A DNA stretch of 64,000 nt. It comes from Nigrospora sphaerica (lineage: Eukaryota; Ascomycota; Sordariomycetes; Amphisphaeriales; Apiosporaceae). How positions within the stretch are numbered: the first letter of the stretch is position 1; every line of letters starts with the position of its first letter. This document shows positions 1-10,763 of the stretch, one piece after another. A program made the translations under genes and the position numbers. Where the stretch lies: the NCBI GenBank assembly GCA_018287875.1, contig JAGVVL010000009.1, positions 1,178,001 through 1,242,000 of the forward strand, given 5' to 3'. The notes beneath the pieces were generated by a model, which searched no databases, had not been told where the DNA came from, and worked only from the letters and a program-made list of their open reading frames with translations.

Positions 1-2073
1 GGCAATGTCACCATCACCGTCGAGCCGCACGTCATCGAAGCCACAATGTTTGCTGTTAAAGATCCGAAGCCGCCTGCTCCGACGACGACCGCGACCTTCC
101 GGCCCATCATGCAGTACGGTCCTCCCAACGGCGTCATGCCTCCGCCTCCCAAGCCGGCTACCCCAGCGAGCGCAACCGCGACGCCAACCACGGCAGCATC
201 GCCTTCACCGGCACCAGCTCGATCAACGACGCAGGCAGCTGTGAAGCCACCACCCTCCCCATCACAGAACACGGCCCAGCCAACAGCGCAGGCAGCTGTG
301 AAAGCATCGCCCTCCCCATCACCTTTGCAGGCACCACCGGCTCAGCCAAACTCGCGCGCCAGTGTACCAGCGTCGCCTGTACAGGGATCGGCTCGGCCAG
401 GGCCGCAGATGGCCGCAAAACCGGCGCCGTCGCCATTACATGGCCATATTCGCTCTCCAACGCCTTCGCAGCTTCACACCCCGAACCAATCCCAGCCACC
501 GTCGGTTGAGGCCCCGAAGGCTGCCGCACCACCCGGTGCTGCTGCTGCTGCTGTTGCGGTCGCCGCTCTTCCTAACAGGCCGCCCTTGGCGTCGCCACGT
601 GGTTTGGACTCTGTGCTGGCAGCACCGGGAGGGGCGGCACAGCCACCGACTCAGGTAACGCAGCCACCTCTGCGCTCGCCCTCGATGTCGGCACCAACGC
701 ATGCCCAGCAGATGCGTTCTCCTATCAGCGCGCCTGTGCAGCAGGGTCTGTCCCACCCCCGGCCCCTACACCCGCCCATGCAGAGCCCAGGCCCGACAGC
801 TGCTGCCGCGGCCGCCGCCCCTAGTGGAGTTGCACGCACGCCAAGGCCCCCGGCGCCGACCCCGGCACCTATGCAACCCGCGAGACCAACTACGAGTAAC
901 GATCCAATCATCCTCGGACTGGCCGAGAGGGCCAACGAGGACCCTTACCTGCGAGGTATGATGAAGCGGGTGGCGCTAGGCAATGCTGCCCCCCACGAGC
1001 TGGCGTATTTTCAGAAGATTATCGACCAGATAACAGCCGACTACAAGAAGCGCGGTGGGCAGCAGGGCCCATCAGCAGAACGCCTCATTGTGGATGGGCG
1101 CACTGTGAAGTATCTGGCCGACGAAGTCGATGCTATTCTTGATATTGTCCTGGCTTCCAACCCGAACCAAAAGGGCGTCGACCTCAAGCCGCCTGCAAAT
1201 AGCGATGCATTGGTCATTTTATTGGTGAGGAAGGCCCTCGATGATGTCGTACTGCGCAGCATGGTCAAGAGGGTGGCTACAAATAAGACGCGGTCCAGCG
1301 ATACGACTGACCTCAAATCGACCTTGGACAAACTGAAAGACCTGTTGCCCAAAAATGCTGTCAACCCCCAAAAGGCGTTACCCTCGCCCGCTTCCTCGAC
1401 GTCCCAGGCGCAACCCGTGGACAAGGCATCCACACCATCAGCACCGCCAAGGAAGTCATCAGTCTCGTCGGCAAACAATCAACAAGCCCTGCGATCGAAA
1501 GGCCCGCCACCAAATCCGAAACCCGAGATTTCCGCCGTCGTGTTTGAATTTGCTGGTGGTACCGGTGACAGGTACTTGTTTCCCAAATTCAGCATCCTCG
1601 AGTACCAGCCCGGCGCCTCGTCACTGCTGGCATCGTTCCTGATCGTCCGAAAGGGCAGCAAGTCAGAGTATGGAGGGAACCCTGCTCTCGACTACTACCA
1701 GCCCGTGACGATCCGTATTCAGTCGAACTCGGGGAAGCACCTGGAGAATATCGCACGGGTAGTCGCTCCACAAGACGAAGTTCGCCGGTATATGGACGAC
1801 GTCATGGATAACATGACGAGGGCCGAGTATGTCTTATTGGCCATGCGTCTGCCCCGCGATGTTTCTGGCGACCATGCAGAGGAAGCCGAGTCAGAGACGC
1901 CGAAATCAGACACGCAAATACAGCAACAGCAGGCACAAGAACAGCAGCAGCATAACCCCCCGGGTGTCCTCTGGACCACCAAGGCGGCGACGTCAAAGGT
2001 GTCGCATGCGCCCCCCGCCAAGGTATTGGGCGAAGAAGAACAATACAAAAAGTTCATTGCGACTATCAGCTAG
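1..2073 (+). CDS. swc3: SWR1-complex subunit Swc3, 5'-truncated by the window edge
   Basis: Swc3 is a non-catalytic subunit of the nuclear SWR1 remodeler, which exchanges H2A for H2A.Z. The frame is already open at base 1, so the start lies upstream; the Met at 46 is internal. The visible part opens with a strand-rich segment (TITVEPHVIEATMFAVKDP), which matches what I remember of Aspergillus Swc3 proteins. Next come about 250 residues rich in Pro, Ala, Ser and Gln with homopolymer runs. A conserved helical block follows (DPIILGLAERANEDPYLRGM and the next ~40 residues), then a C-terminal module with VVFEFAGGTGDRYLFPKFSI and an acidic/Gln-rich tail. No intron is needed in the visible part. Family assignment rests on remembered motif similarity and is fairly firm. 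Confidence 0.8.
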   Translation, partial: GNVTITVEPHVIEATMFAVKDPKPPAPTTTATFRPIMQYGPPNGVMPPPPKPATPASATATPTTAASPSPAPARSTTQAAVKPPPSPSQNTAQPTAQAAVKASPSPSPLQAPPAQPNSRASVPASPVQGSARPGPQMAAKPAPSPLHGHIRSPTPSQLHTPNQSQPPSVEAPKAAAPPGAAAAAVAVAALPNRPPLASPRGLDSVLAAPGGAAQPPTQVTQPPLRSPSMSAPTHAQQMRSPISAPVQQGLSHPRPLHPPMQSPGPTAAAAAAAPSGVARTPRPPAPTPAPMQPARPTTSNDPIILGLAERANEDPYLRGMMKRVALGNAAPHELAYFQKIIDQITADYKKRGGQQGPSAERLIVDGRTVKYLADEVDAILDIVLASNPNQKGVDLKPPANSDALVILLVRKALDDVVLRSMVKRVATNKTRSSDTTDLKSTLDKLKDLLPKNAVNPQKALPSPASSTSQAQPVDKASTPSAPPRKSSVSSANNQQALRSKGPPPNPKPEISAVVFEFAGGTGDRYLFPKFSILEYQPGASSLLASFLIVRKGSKSEYGGNPALDYYQPVTIRIQSNSGKHLENIARVVAPQDEVRRYMDDVMDNMTRAEYVLLAMRLPRDVSGDHAEEAESETPKSDTQIQQQQAQEQQQHNPPGVLWTTKAATSKVSHAPPAKVLGEEEQYKKFIATIS

Positions 2074-2591
2074 AAGAGGCAGCTGACGATAGATTGAGCT
2101 GGCTATATAATAGCATACGTGCCAGACAACCGGCCTCAGCCTCAAGAAGGTTTCCGGCGTTCAAGCGGCAGAGGGGCAGAACATGGCCCCCGGCGTACAG
2201 CATTGAGGTGCTTTCCAGGAGTTTTGTTGCTTTTTACTGATACAAATACCACGTCACTTTGTTTTTGAGCGAACGAGGAGGAGGCAGAGACGAGGGAGGA
2301 GGGAGGACTGGAGAGTTTGTTACCCCGCAAGGAGGCCCGCTGCCGGGGAGGATACTTCTGTGCGAATCGCTCGTGTACGATGCGTTCGGCGGCACGCAAG
2401 CGACGGTGCCTTTTGTTCCTTAGAACCCCACGTCGACTGCTCGTTTTGCGCAGAGCCTCCTGCGCCGTGATGCCACTTTAGGGTCGAGTCAAATTGTCCT
2501 TTTCAGAAGTACGAAGAATGCCGTGTGCGTAAAGGAGTAGTACCGTAAGAGGTCGGCGTCAGCCCTGAGCGCGCGTGTGTATATATATATA

Positions 2592-2628
<37 letters not shown>

Positions 2629-2757
2629 ATCTAAAATTGAAACAAATCTATCTTCCTCATGTTGGAAACAAAAACCTTGTCCAACTGTGCCGAAGCGGGT
2701 TCCCATTTGACAAAAAAAATAAAGGGGCAAGTCGTCAATCATTTAAATCATTCATGC
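2074..2757. other. Convergent intergenic spacer (3' ends)
   Basis: This separates the 3' end of swc3 from the 3' end of the minus-strand rhodopsin-fold gene. It holds a compound TA/TG microsatellite at 2575-2623 and an AATAAA at 2718-2723 on the plus strand that could serve as a poly(A) signal. No coding sequence is convincing. Confidence 0.6.
2575..2623. repeat. Compound microsatellite (TA)n(TG)14
   Basis: An alternating TA run at about 2580-2592 is followed by an uninterrupted TG run at 2594-2622. It lies in the 3' flank of swc3. Any open frame across it reads as Val-Cys repeats and is not a protein. Confidence 0.9.
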
Positions 2758-4381
2758 CTATGTTCCCTTTGGCGCGGCGGCCGGGACGGGCTCCATCTCG
2801 ATGGCGGCGCCCCGGCCGAGGCCCGAACCGCGCGGGGCGACGGCGACGGCAGCGGCGGGCGGCACGGCGGGGGTCACAAGGCTGCGCATGCTGTCGCGCA
2901 GGGTGGCGCGCACGTCATAGGCGATCTTGACGGTCTGGATGCGGACGATTTTGCCCTCGGCCGCAGCGCGCCCCCAGATGTCACTGTCTTGGTCGTCGGC
3001 GTCGGTGCCGGCGTCGGCGTCCCCCACCTCGCGGGCGGCAACGACGGCGGCCTCGGCCTTTTTCCGGCCGCGGTGCCGCCGGGAAAAGGCGCGCGACGGC
3101 GAGCGCCGCGGCAGCTCGGCGGAACGCCCCTCGCTCGTGCACACCGTCGACGTGGCGTGGGCGGCCACGCCGTACAGGCGCGGCGGCTTGAGGAAGAAGG
3201 CACCGTCGTCGGCCGACAGGCGGTACAAGTTGCCCCGGGTGCCGTGGCGGTGATGGAAGGAGGCCGAGGTCGAGGCCGAGGAGCGCAGGCGCGTCCGGGT
3301 GCCCGCGGGGAAAGAGCCGAGGGCGCTCGAGTGCATCACCAGGGGCCGCAGCACAGGCGCCGACGATGCCATAATGGTCGTCGCAATCTCGGCCACCGAC
3401 CAGACGACAAGGCGGCCCCCCTCGTAGGTGAAGTTGGCCCGGACGAGTAGCGGAATCGTGGTCACGCGCACGATGCCAGTGGCACCGGCACTGGGAAATG
3501 ATGTTAGCTAGGGGGTTCTGTTTTGCCGGGAAGTTGTTATGGGTTCTGCGAGGACCAAAGGGGATTGATTATACGAGCCACCAACAGCACAGGAGCCGAG
3601 CAACGCGGGCTCCCGGTTGCAAGACACAAGAAAAAAGGGGTGGGAGAGCGTACACAAAGCCCAAGCTCATACACAGGGCGACACCAATCTTTTCCTTGGT
3701 CTTCATTTTGAGGTGTATGATGATGGCCCATGGAATAAGGGCGAGCAGAATGTCCATGGCGGCCGAGTAGACGCCAGCAAAGATGCTGTATGATATGCTG
3801 ACGTCCAGGCTGAACCAGCACGACCCTTCGATCAGCTGATTCCAGCCCCGCGGGGCGGGCACGCAGCGGGCAAAAGGCAGAATGGCGTTGACCATCAGGG
3901 CCAAGTTGAGGGTGCCGATGATGATCCAGATGGCCGTCCGCACGTAGCTGTCGGTAATGCGCAATAGCGTGAGGGCGAAGGACGTCTTGGACCAAGCGGC
4001 CCCCAGCAACGAGAAGACGGACGAGATGGGGATGAGCATGCTGAGAATCAAGACATTCGGCGGCGGTACGTCCTCGATATGTTTCCCGAAGCCCTGAGTA
4101 ATGCCGTACGTGTCGGTGGCCGCACTTGTCGTCAACATGACCTGGTGCGCGGTGTTAGCCGACGTAGCGAGCACTGTGCCGCCTTCACTCGGTCGCCGTC
4201 TCTCGCTCACCCAAGCTGCTAACAGAACGCTGTCATCCCACCAGATGTGTCGATGGATGGTAATCTTGACGTAGAGACGAAGCGCCAGGAAAATGCCCGA
4301 GATTCCTACCAAGGCCCAGATAGTACCGGCGATCTTGGGCCTGGCATCGTCGCTGATGAGTATCGGATCCGCGGTGGACAT
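2758..4381 (-). CDS. Rhodopsin-fold (PTH11/SAT20-type) seven-helix membrane protein
   Basis: Three exons are inferred: 4381-4211, 4141-3654 and 3490-2758, with introns of 69 and 163 bp. The protein is 463 aa. The first intron has no stop, but removing it restores the family pattern from WWDDSVLLAAW into the next helix. The second joins MSLGFV to AGATGIVRVTTIPLL, with a CTAAC branch site near the acceptor. The N-terminal ~310 residues are hydrophobic with family hallmarks: DD after helix 2, the CVPAPRGW segment, and WSVAEIATTIMASSAPVLRP in helix 7. The tail is Arg/Ser-rich and cytosolic-like. Such proteins sit in the plasma membrane; some are receptor-like, but most have no known ligand. The start at 4381 was chosen over an upstream in-frame Met at 4444 because the helical core follows it directly. 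Confidence 0.78.
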
Positions 4382-6375
4382 GTTATTCGGAGGTTTGGAG
4401 GCGGCCCCAGGCCAGCAAGCAATATGAGTGACCAGAACCTTCAACAGGAGTTAACGAAAGCGACGAGATAGCAAGCTTACGGGGGTACCGTATTATGGGA
4501 ACCGTCTTGTTTTCTCTGCAAGGAACGACCGGGCGAGTGGCCGATAGGAACCCACACACCGCTACCTCAGGTCAGCATACTCGCGGCATGCGGGCGGTCC
4601 TATTCGACGGGAGCCCGATGGCTCTTTTCGGGGTTTCGTCCCATGTTCCCCCATCAATGCCGCCCGCTACTTGGATCGTGGGCCGGCACATCAATGGGGC
4701 ACGCGACAGCCTACCCGGGGGCTAGCCGCTTGGGTAGTAATTATCCGAGTGGCTATTGCCAAAGACCAGCGGCGGTCGATGGCTGGTGCGCAGGTAATGA
4801 GGTGTACAAGCCTCCGCCCACGTCGCCCTGGCTATACCGTCACCGTTCCCAAGGCCCTCCTGCCCTACAATGTATCCGCAGCCGACGAGATCGACGGATC
4901 GGTTCGGGGAATACGGGGGCGTGTCCATCCCGCCGCCCAAAACGGAGCCATGGCCGTTGGACTTGTGTCTTAGGTGGGGGGGGCCAGCATCTGGATGAAA
5001 CGTCAGGAGGGAAAGCTAGGGCTGGAAGTTGGTTGGAGTATGCGAAGCTGAGGCTGTCTGGAGTCTGGAAGCATAAGCCGCTAATCTCCTGGTGCTTCTA
5101 GAAGACTAGGCTGGCTGGCAGCCCTGGTTGGAGCGCTAGCGGTGATGAGCCGGTTCCGCCCTCGCCCTTGCAGTCATGCGAACCAAGTGCTACGTGAAAC
5201 CGTGGACCGCCTGGTCATGTCAAGAGAGTGCCTTCGCCCCGGGTGGGCCTGAGGGAGAGCACGGTGGCGAGATGGCAGGTCATTTTGTTTTCCGAGTTCC
5301 AGCAGGCCGGTGTCGTAGATTAGAGGCCTAAGCAGGTTAGCAACAGCGGGCCGACCAAACATGGTGCCGTGCATAGCGGCAGCCGCGCCGCTGCGAGGTA
5401 CGGTTCATCGGCATTGTGTAGGTAAGCGACGACGACAATGTCGACGACGACGATGATTACGGACCAGCAAGCGCCGTGCCGTAATGAAACCGCCAGGAAT
5501 AAAGATGAGAGATGAGGCACAAGATAATGGGGGGGCTTATCCGTGTTGAGCGATGTAGCGATATCTTGCTGTCCCCCCTGCCGTCGGGTGGCCTGCTACA
5601 GGGCCGTGTCGCAGTGGTTGTGGCCAGTAGATGACCCGCCCAATCATCCGTGGTTCATTTGTCCACGTGAAGGCGCCACGTAAAGCGGCAGTGCCGAGTG
5701 TCGAGGGAGGTGGTGGATGGCGATGATGGCGGGGGCAAGGAGAGCCTAGAGGCATGGGGGATTTTAGCCAGGACCCTGAATTTCATCAGTTCTATTTCCG
5801 TTTCTGTTTGGACGGCAGGTGTCGTGGGCGGTCGGCGCCTGTACCGCATATCCGACGGGACGGAGTCGGGCAAGACTGTCTGTAGCATCGTTCCCTACCC
5901 GTGCCTGCCAGAGAGACGGCCCGGCGACGTGGTACTCAAGACGGTTGCCAGTGATGTCTGTCTAAACTTCCAGGGGTGGTCGTAGGACTCTAATCCACCA
6001 TTCTCCAAAGTCAATTGAGCAGTCAAATACGTTAGTAGCCCTGGCGTACATCCCTCTTTCCATAGCCCTGGTGACGTAAATACCTAGGGTACATAGGCAC
6101 TGTATGAGCTGGAGGTAGATGCATATAGAACTCGCCCTGTGATGCATGGCCGTGTGTGCACCCCCGCTTAACGCGCGGTACGAATGGGGAACCTTCCTAA
6201 TAACCTTTCCCCCCTCCGGCTTGGGAATGGAGGGGCAACCAGCTCGAACCGAGCTTTCGCGTCGCGCCAGATGTCAATCCGTCTGGCGCCCCGCCGTCTT
6301 TCCAACCCATTTACACTCCCCCCCCCCCAGAGCTCACTATTGCCGTGCGTACTACCCCCGCCGCCGACACCCACC
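4382..6375. other. Divergent intergenic region, no gene seen
   Basis: About 2 kb lie between the starts of the rhodopsin-fold gene and NMT1, so it should contain both promoters. Open frames here are short, overlap on both strands, and show no family motif or third-position bias. Just upstream of NMT1 there is a C-rich tract (about 6318-6330), usual before fungal start codons. Confidence 0.5.
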
Positions 6376-8151
6376 ATGTCTGAAGAGTCCAAGATCGTTC
6401 CGCCCGCCGAGGAGGAGGTGAAGGACAAGGGCAAGGCCCCGGCCGCCGCCGTGGAATCCGACGATGACGCCGCCGACGAGCCCGCCGCCGACGCCGACGC
6501 CGCCGCCACCCCCGCCTCGGCCGCCGCCAAGAAGAAGAAGAAGTCGAAGCGCAGCAAGCTCAAGGCCGCCCTGGGAGGCAAGTCCTCCGATCCTGACGAC
6601 AAGGAGGCCCAGCTGCAAAAGGCCCTCGGCGGCCTCGGCCCCGACCAGATCGCCCAGCTGCTCGAGCTCAACCCGGCCCTGGCCGGCGAGCTCCAGAAGG
6701 CCGGCGCCTCCGGCTCCGGCGCGGGCGGCGACGTGTCCAACGTGGCCGACATGCTTAAGAACCTCAAGCTGCAAGAGATCATGACCGGTCTGGCCTCTAG
6801 CGGCAAGAACGTCAAGGACATGGGCGCCTACAAGTTCTGGTCCACCCAGCCCGTGCCCAAGTTCGGCGAGGGCTCGGGCGAGAAGGAGAAGGTGGAGGAG
6901 GGCCCCATCAAGGTCCAGACCGTAGACGAGGTGTCCAAGGAGCCCCCGCCCCTGGTCGCCGGCTTCGAGTGGTGTACCGTCGACCTGGCCAACAACGACG
7001 AGCTCAAGGAGGTCCAGGAGCTGCTCTATGGGCACTACGTCGAGGACGACGAGGCCATGTTCCGCTTCAACTACTCGTTCAGCATATTGCAATGGTAAGC
7101 ACCCACTCGCCCCCACGCGCAAGCCGGCCAGGACCGTCCACTAATTTGCCCCCCTCCCAGGGCCATGATGCCGCCGGGCTGGAAGAAGGATTGGCATGTC
7201 GGTGTGCGGGCGTCGCAGTCTAGGAAACTGGTTGGCTTCATCTCGGCCGTCCCGCTGGAGCTGCGCGTCCGCGAGAACGTCATCAAGGCCTCCGAGGTCA
7301 ACTTCCTTTGCATCCACAAGAAGCTGCGCTCCAAGCGTCTCGCCCCCGTGCTGATCAAGGAGATTACGCGTCGCTGCAACCTGGAGGGTGTCTTCCAGGC
7401 CATCTACACGGGCGGCATCGTGCTGCCCACCCCCGTCAGCACCTGCCGCTACTACCACCGCGCCCTCGACTGGCAGAAGCTTTACGAGGTGGGCTTCAGC
7501 CCGCTGCCGGCAAACAGCAAGCCCCAGTACCAAGTCCGCAAGTACGCGCTGCCCGAGCGGACCTCGACCAAGGGCCTGCGCGAGATGCAGGAGAAGGACA
7601 TCGACAGCGTCCACAGCCTGCTGACGCGCTACCTCAAGAAGTTCGACCTGGCCGCCGAGTTCACCAAGGAGGACATTGCGCACTGGATGCTGCATAAGAA
7701 GCAGCAGGCCCAGCTCGAGGAGCAGGTGGTGTGGTCTTTTGTCGTCGAGGACGAGAACCAAAAGATCACCGACTTCTTCTCCTTCTACTGCCTCGAGTCG
7801 TCAGTTATCAACTCGGCCAAGCACAAAAATATCCGGGCGGCCTACCTCTTCTACTACGCCAGCGAGACGGGCCTGACGACGCCCGTCAAGAAGGACGCGC
7901 TCAAGAAGCGCCTTAACGAGCTCGTCAACGACGCCCTCATCTGGGCCAAGAAGTACAAGTTCGACGTCTTCAACGCCCTCTCGACCATGGAGAACGGCCT
8001 CTTCCTCGAGGAGCAAAAGTTCGGCCCCGGCGACGGCCAACTACACTACTACCTCTTCAACTACCGCGCCAACCCCATCGCCGGCGGCGTGGACAAGCGC
8101 AATCGCCTCGACGAGAACAACCTGAGCGGTGTCGGCTTCACCATGCTGTAG
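6376..8151 (+). CDS. NMT1: Glycylpeptide N-tetradecanoyltransferase (N-myristoyltransferase)
   Basis: The enzyme moves myristate from myristoyl-CoA to the N-terminal glycine of client proteins in the cytosol, often at ribosomes. Two exons (6376-7094, 7161-8151) flank a 66-bp intron and give 569 aa. The junction rebuilds a Trp codon in [20 protein letters not shown]. The start has a CACC context. The N-terminus is acidic/Ala-rich with a Lys/Arg cluster at 52-63, which in other fungi and animals helps ribosome binding. Both signature motifs are present: EVNFLCIHK at 285-293 and KFGPGDGQ at 526-533. The chain ends in FTML, keeping the free C-terminal carboxylate that serves as catalytic base in this family. 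Length is slightly above yeast Nmt1 because of the N-terminal extension. Usually essential. Confidence 0.97.
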
Positions 8152-8545
8152 AGAGACAGAGCTCCGGGACTTGGCTGCATGCCCGCGCCCTTCCCATGAG
8201 TCCGCCCAGCGTAATTTAAAAATCAGCGGCATCCCCGACTACTGGTCTGCATTTACGCGTTCGCCGTGGCTACTAGATTTGGACGTGACGGAATCATAGC
8301 AATATATTGGATGGTCGTCGCATACCTAGCGCCCCAAAGGTTCCGCAATCAAAACATTACCCAGGTCCGTCAGCAGGCGCTGGGTGTCTCGGAGTGAATG
8401 TCGTGTTTTGCAGGGAAAGGGCTGCTCCCGAGTGGCTTCGCGGCCATTTGTGTACATGCGGAAAGCGCCGTCGGTACCTGGGCCCGGCTGGGCATTTCCT
8501 TGTAAGTAGAGCAGGTCTAGTGGCAGGGCAGCAAGTGCCATGGGC
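8152..8545. other. Convergent 3' spacer
   Basis: A short region between the stops of NMT1 and the alpha/beta hydrolase. It must hold both terminators. I see no coding sequence or structured element. Confidence 0.6.
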
Positions 8546-9586
8546 CTATTGGTCGAGCTTCTCGACGATGGCCATGCGCTCGTCGAGCAGCGCATGCAGC
8601 CAGGCGGTGCGCTCCATGACGGGGGCGTGGCCCATGCCGTCGACCATGATTCCGGCGCCAGGCTGCAGGTAGTCGATGAGCTTGCGGCCGTGGGGCGGCG
8701 AGATCATGTTGTCGACGGTGCCGTGAACGACGAGGATACGGTCGCGGCCGAGGGCGTCGGCCATGGAGGCCAGTTGGGCGGGGCTCTTGTGGTGCCAGCC
8801 GGCGGCGACGAGCTGCAGCAGGAAGCCGGACTTCGTGAAGCCGACGACGTCGCGCTGCTTGGTCACCTCCTGGGCGGCGAAGCGCTCGTAGTTGGTGGCG
8901 AAGCGGCCGTAGCCGCCGGGCGGCACGACGGCGCCCGGGGTGCGCTCGTCGGGCAGCTCAGCGTCGTCGGGGGCATCGAGCCAGGCGCGCGCGAAGATGC
9001 GGTCGGCAGCGTAGGCGACGCTACGGTCGAGCGACTTGGGTAGCAGCATGGTGACGCGCTGGGCCATGTTCTCGGAGAAGCTCGTCGTGTTCTCGATGGC
9101 GGCGGCGGTGCAGAGCAGGGCGAGCGAGGCGAGGCGGCCCGGCACGAGGCAGGCCAGCTCCTGGGCGATCATGCCGCCCATGCTGATGCCGGCGACGTGC
9201 ACCTGGCGCGGCGCCGTCCAGCCGACGTGGTCGAGCACCTCGACGAGGTCGCGCGCCATCTCCGACGTCGAGTAGCGCCGCCACGGCTTGCCCGAGCCGC
9301 CCATGCCGCGGTTGTCGACGATGAGTACGCTGTACTCGTCCGCACGGTCGTGCCCGAAGTGCTTCGTCTGCCGCTGGAAGGAGCCCTTGAGGAAGCCGAG
9401 CCCGCAGATGAGCAGCAGCTTGCGCGGCCCCGTCCCGTGCACCTCCCAGCTGATGTCGATGGGCCCGCCCCGCGCCGCCGCCACCGGCAGCAGGCCCTGC
9501 CGGTCCGGCACCAGCTTCCACTGCGTCGTCGGGAACGCCGGGTGCTTCACGATGTCCTCGACCGACGGCCGCGTTGGTGTCGTCAT
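8546..9586 (-). CDS. Alpha/beta hydrolase
   Basis: A 346-aa single-exon protein. The fold is recognisable from a conserved order of motifs. An HGTGP oxyanion loop is followed by LLLICGLGF, and then strand/turn VLIVDNRGMGGSG. The nucleophile elbow is GISMGG with Ser135. The acid is likely Asp292 in VHGTVDN and the base His320 in DGMGHAP. This arrangement is typical of epoxide-hydrolase/lactone-esterase-like members, but the substrate cannot be told. There is no signal peptide, so it is probably cytosolic. The start at 9586 (MTTPTRPS) was preferred; an in-frame Met at 9643 would add 19 Arg/Leu-rich residues that could act as a targeting leader. Confidence 0.85.
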   Translation of the reverse strand: MTTPTRPSVEDIVKHPAFPTTQWKLVPDRQGLLPVAAARGGPIDISWEVHGTGPRKLLLICGLGFLKGSFQRQTKHFGHDRADEYSVLIVDNRGMGGSGKPWRRYSTSEMARDLVEVLDHVGWTAPRQVHVAGISMGGMIAQELACLVPGRLASLALLCTAAAIENTTSFSENMAQRVTMLLPKSLDRSVAYAADRIFARAWLDAPDDAELPDERTPGAVVPPGGYGRFATNYERFAAQEVTKQRDVVGFTKSGFLLQLVAAGWHHKSPAQLASMADALGRDRILVVHGTVDNMISPPHGRKLIDYLQPGAGIMVDGMGHAPVMERTAWLHALLDERMAIVEKLDQ

Positions 9587-10763
9587 CGTCGTCGTCCTGC
9601 GGGAGCGGGAAAGGCGGAGAGGCGTCGGCGTTAGCAATAGCAAAAAGCATGCGCCCCCGGGCGCGGGCGTCCGATCTCACATTTTGTGCAATGGTTCCCC
9701 TTCTCTCTCGCAGAGTCTATAGATGAATGGTCGGGTTGATGTTTGTGGTGTGTAAGTAATGTATGTGCCAAGTTATGGCCCTCAGTAAGAGGTACCTTGG
9801 CGTGGCAGAGGTATGTACTTGAGTTTGCCAGCCACAGCCGATAGGATCCCTTGCTGGATTCCAGAGGCCCAACGCGCGGTGCTCGTACTGCGTCGGAGGA
9901 GGTTCGGCGGAAGAGAGAAAAAAAAAAAGAATGGAAGGGAAAACGAAACCGAGCGCAACGAGCCGAGGCTCGGGGCAAAGAGGAGGCCGGCGATGGGTTC
10001 AATCTCGCAGATGATCTGCTCCGGGGTCCATGTGGACGGGCTGATGGGGGGGCTATCAGGTACATCGTCCACTTGACGTGGGGTGGGTCGTCCGCTATGA
10101 CGACGTCTTCTGTCTCGTGGCTGCTCGCCCTCGGTCTCGCGGGAGACGAGTGAGACTCGCCTCGTGCCGTGCGTGCATAACCCGGCAGTGAAAGTGTGTT
10201 ACTGGCCGGAGTAACGAAATGGAGGCACTATGTCACTGTCTGCGAAAGGCGTTGAACAATGCATCGCGACACGGCGGGCGCGCTCTGGCAGAGATACCTC
10301 TACCTGGCATGATCCATGCATATGTACCTTTTGTGCTTATTGGTGCTGGTGGCAAACAGCGACCTGGCCTACAGGGAATAGCAAGCCGAGGCGATAAGGT
10401 AAGTTGTCCGGATTCCGACGTTCCTTACTGCCCGTTCACATACCGAGACGATCAACGGCAATCTGACCTGAAGCCCGGGTCCGGTCATCACATCGTTCCT
10501 CTATTAATAGTAACAACGTACTGGGTATCTATCGACGCCTGGTGACCTACGAAAACGAAGAACGCCCGTCGCAATGGGACCGGCGTTATGCATACGGCCT
10601 GTAGATCCCCCAGCCTATCATGATGAAGAACCTAACCCGGAACCACATATCCTGTACAAAAGCTCTGCCCGTCCAGAGAACGGCGCGCGATTGTCGACTC
10701 CGTCGAGGGATCGAAACGGACAGTTGAGCCGCTGCCCTATTGTCGCGGTTTTACGTCCAAGTC
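9587..10763. other. Intergenic region, no gene seen
   Basis: This lies between the 5' end of the alpha/beta hydrolase and the 3' end of the M50B-like gene. It includes a purine-rich stretch with an A12-like run near 9920. Open frames are short and conflicting. Confidence 0.5.

Noticed and set aside
2577..2930. Frame with a Val-Cys run (FVCVCVCVCVCVYV)
   Set aside because: It is translation of the TG microsatellite.
4142..4210. Reading the in-frame 69-bp segment of the first rhodopsin-fold gene as coding
   Set aside because: It starts GTGAGC, ends CAG, and its 23 residues (Ser/Arg/Thr-rich) break a transmembrane region. Treated as an intron, the helix continues.
6352..7122. Minus-strand frame opposite NMT1 exon 1
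   Set aside because: It is the complement of Ala/Glu/Lys-rich codons. The plus strand is a clear N-myristoyltransferase.
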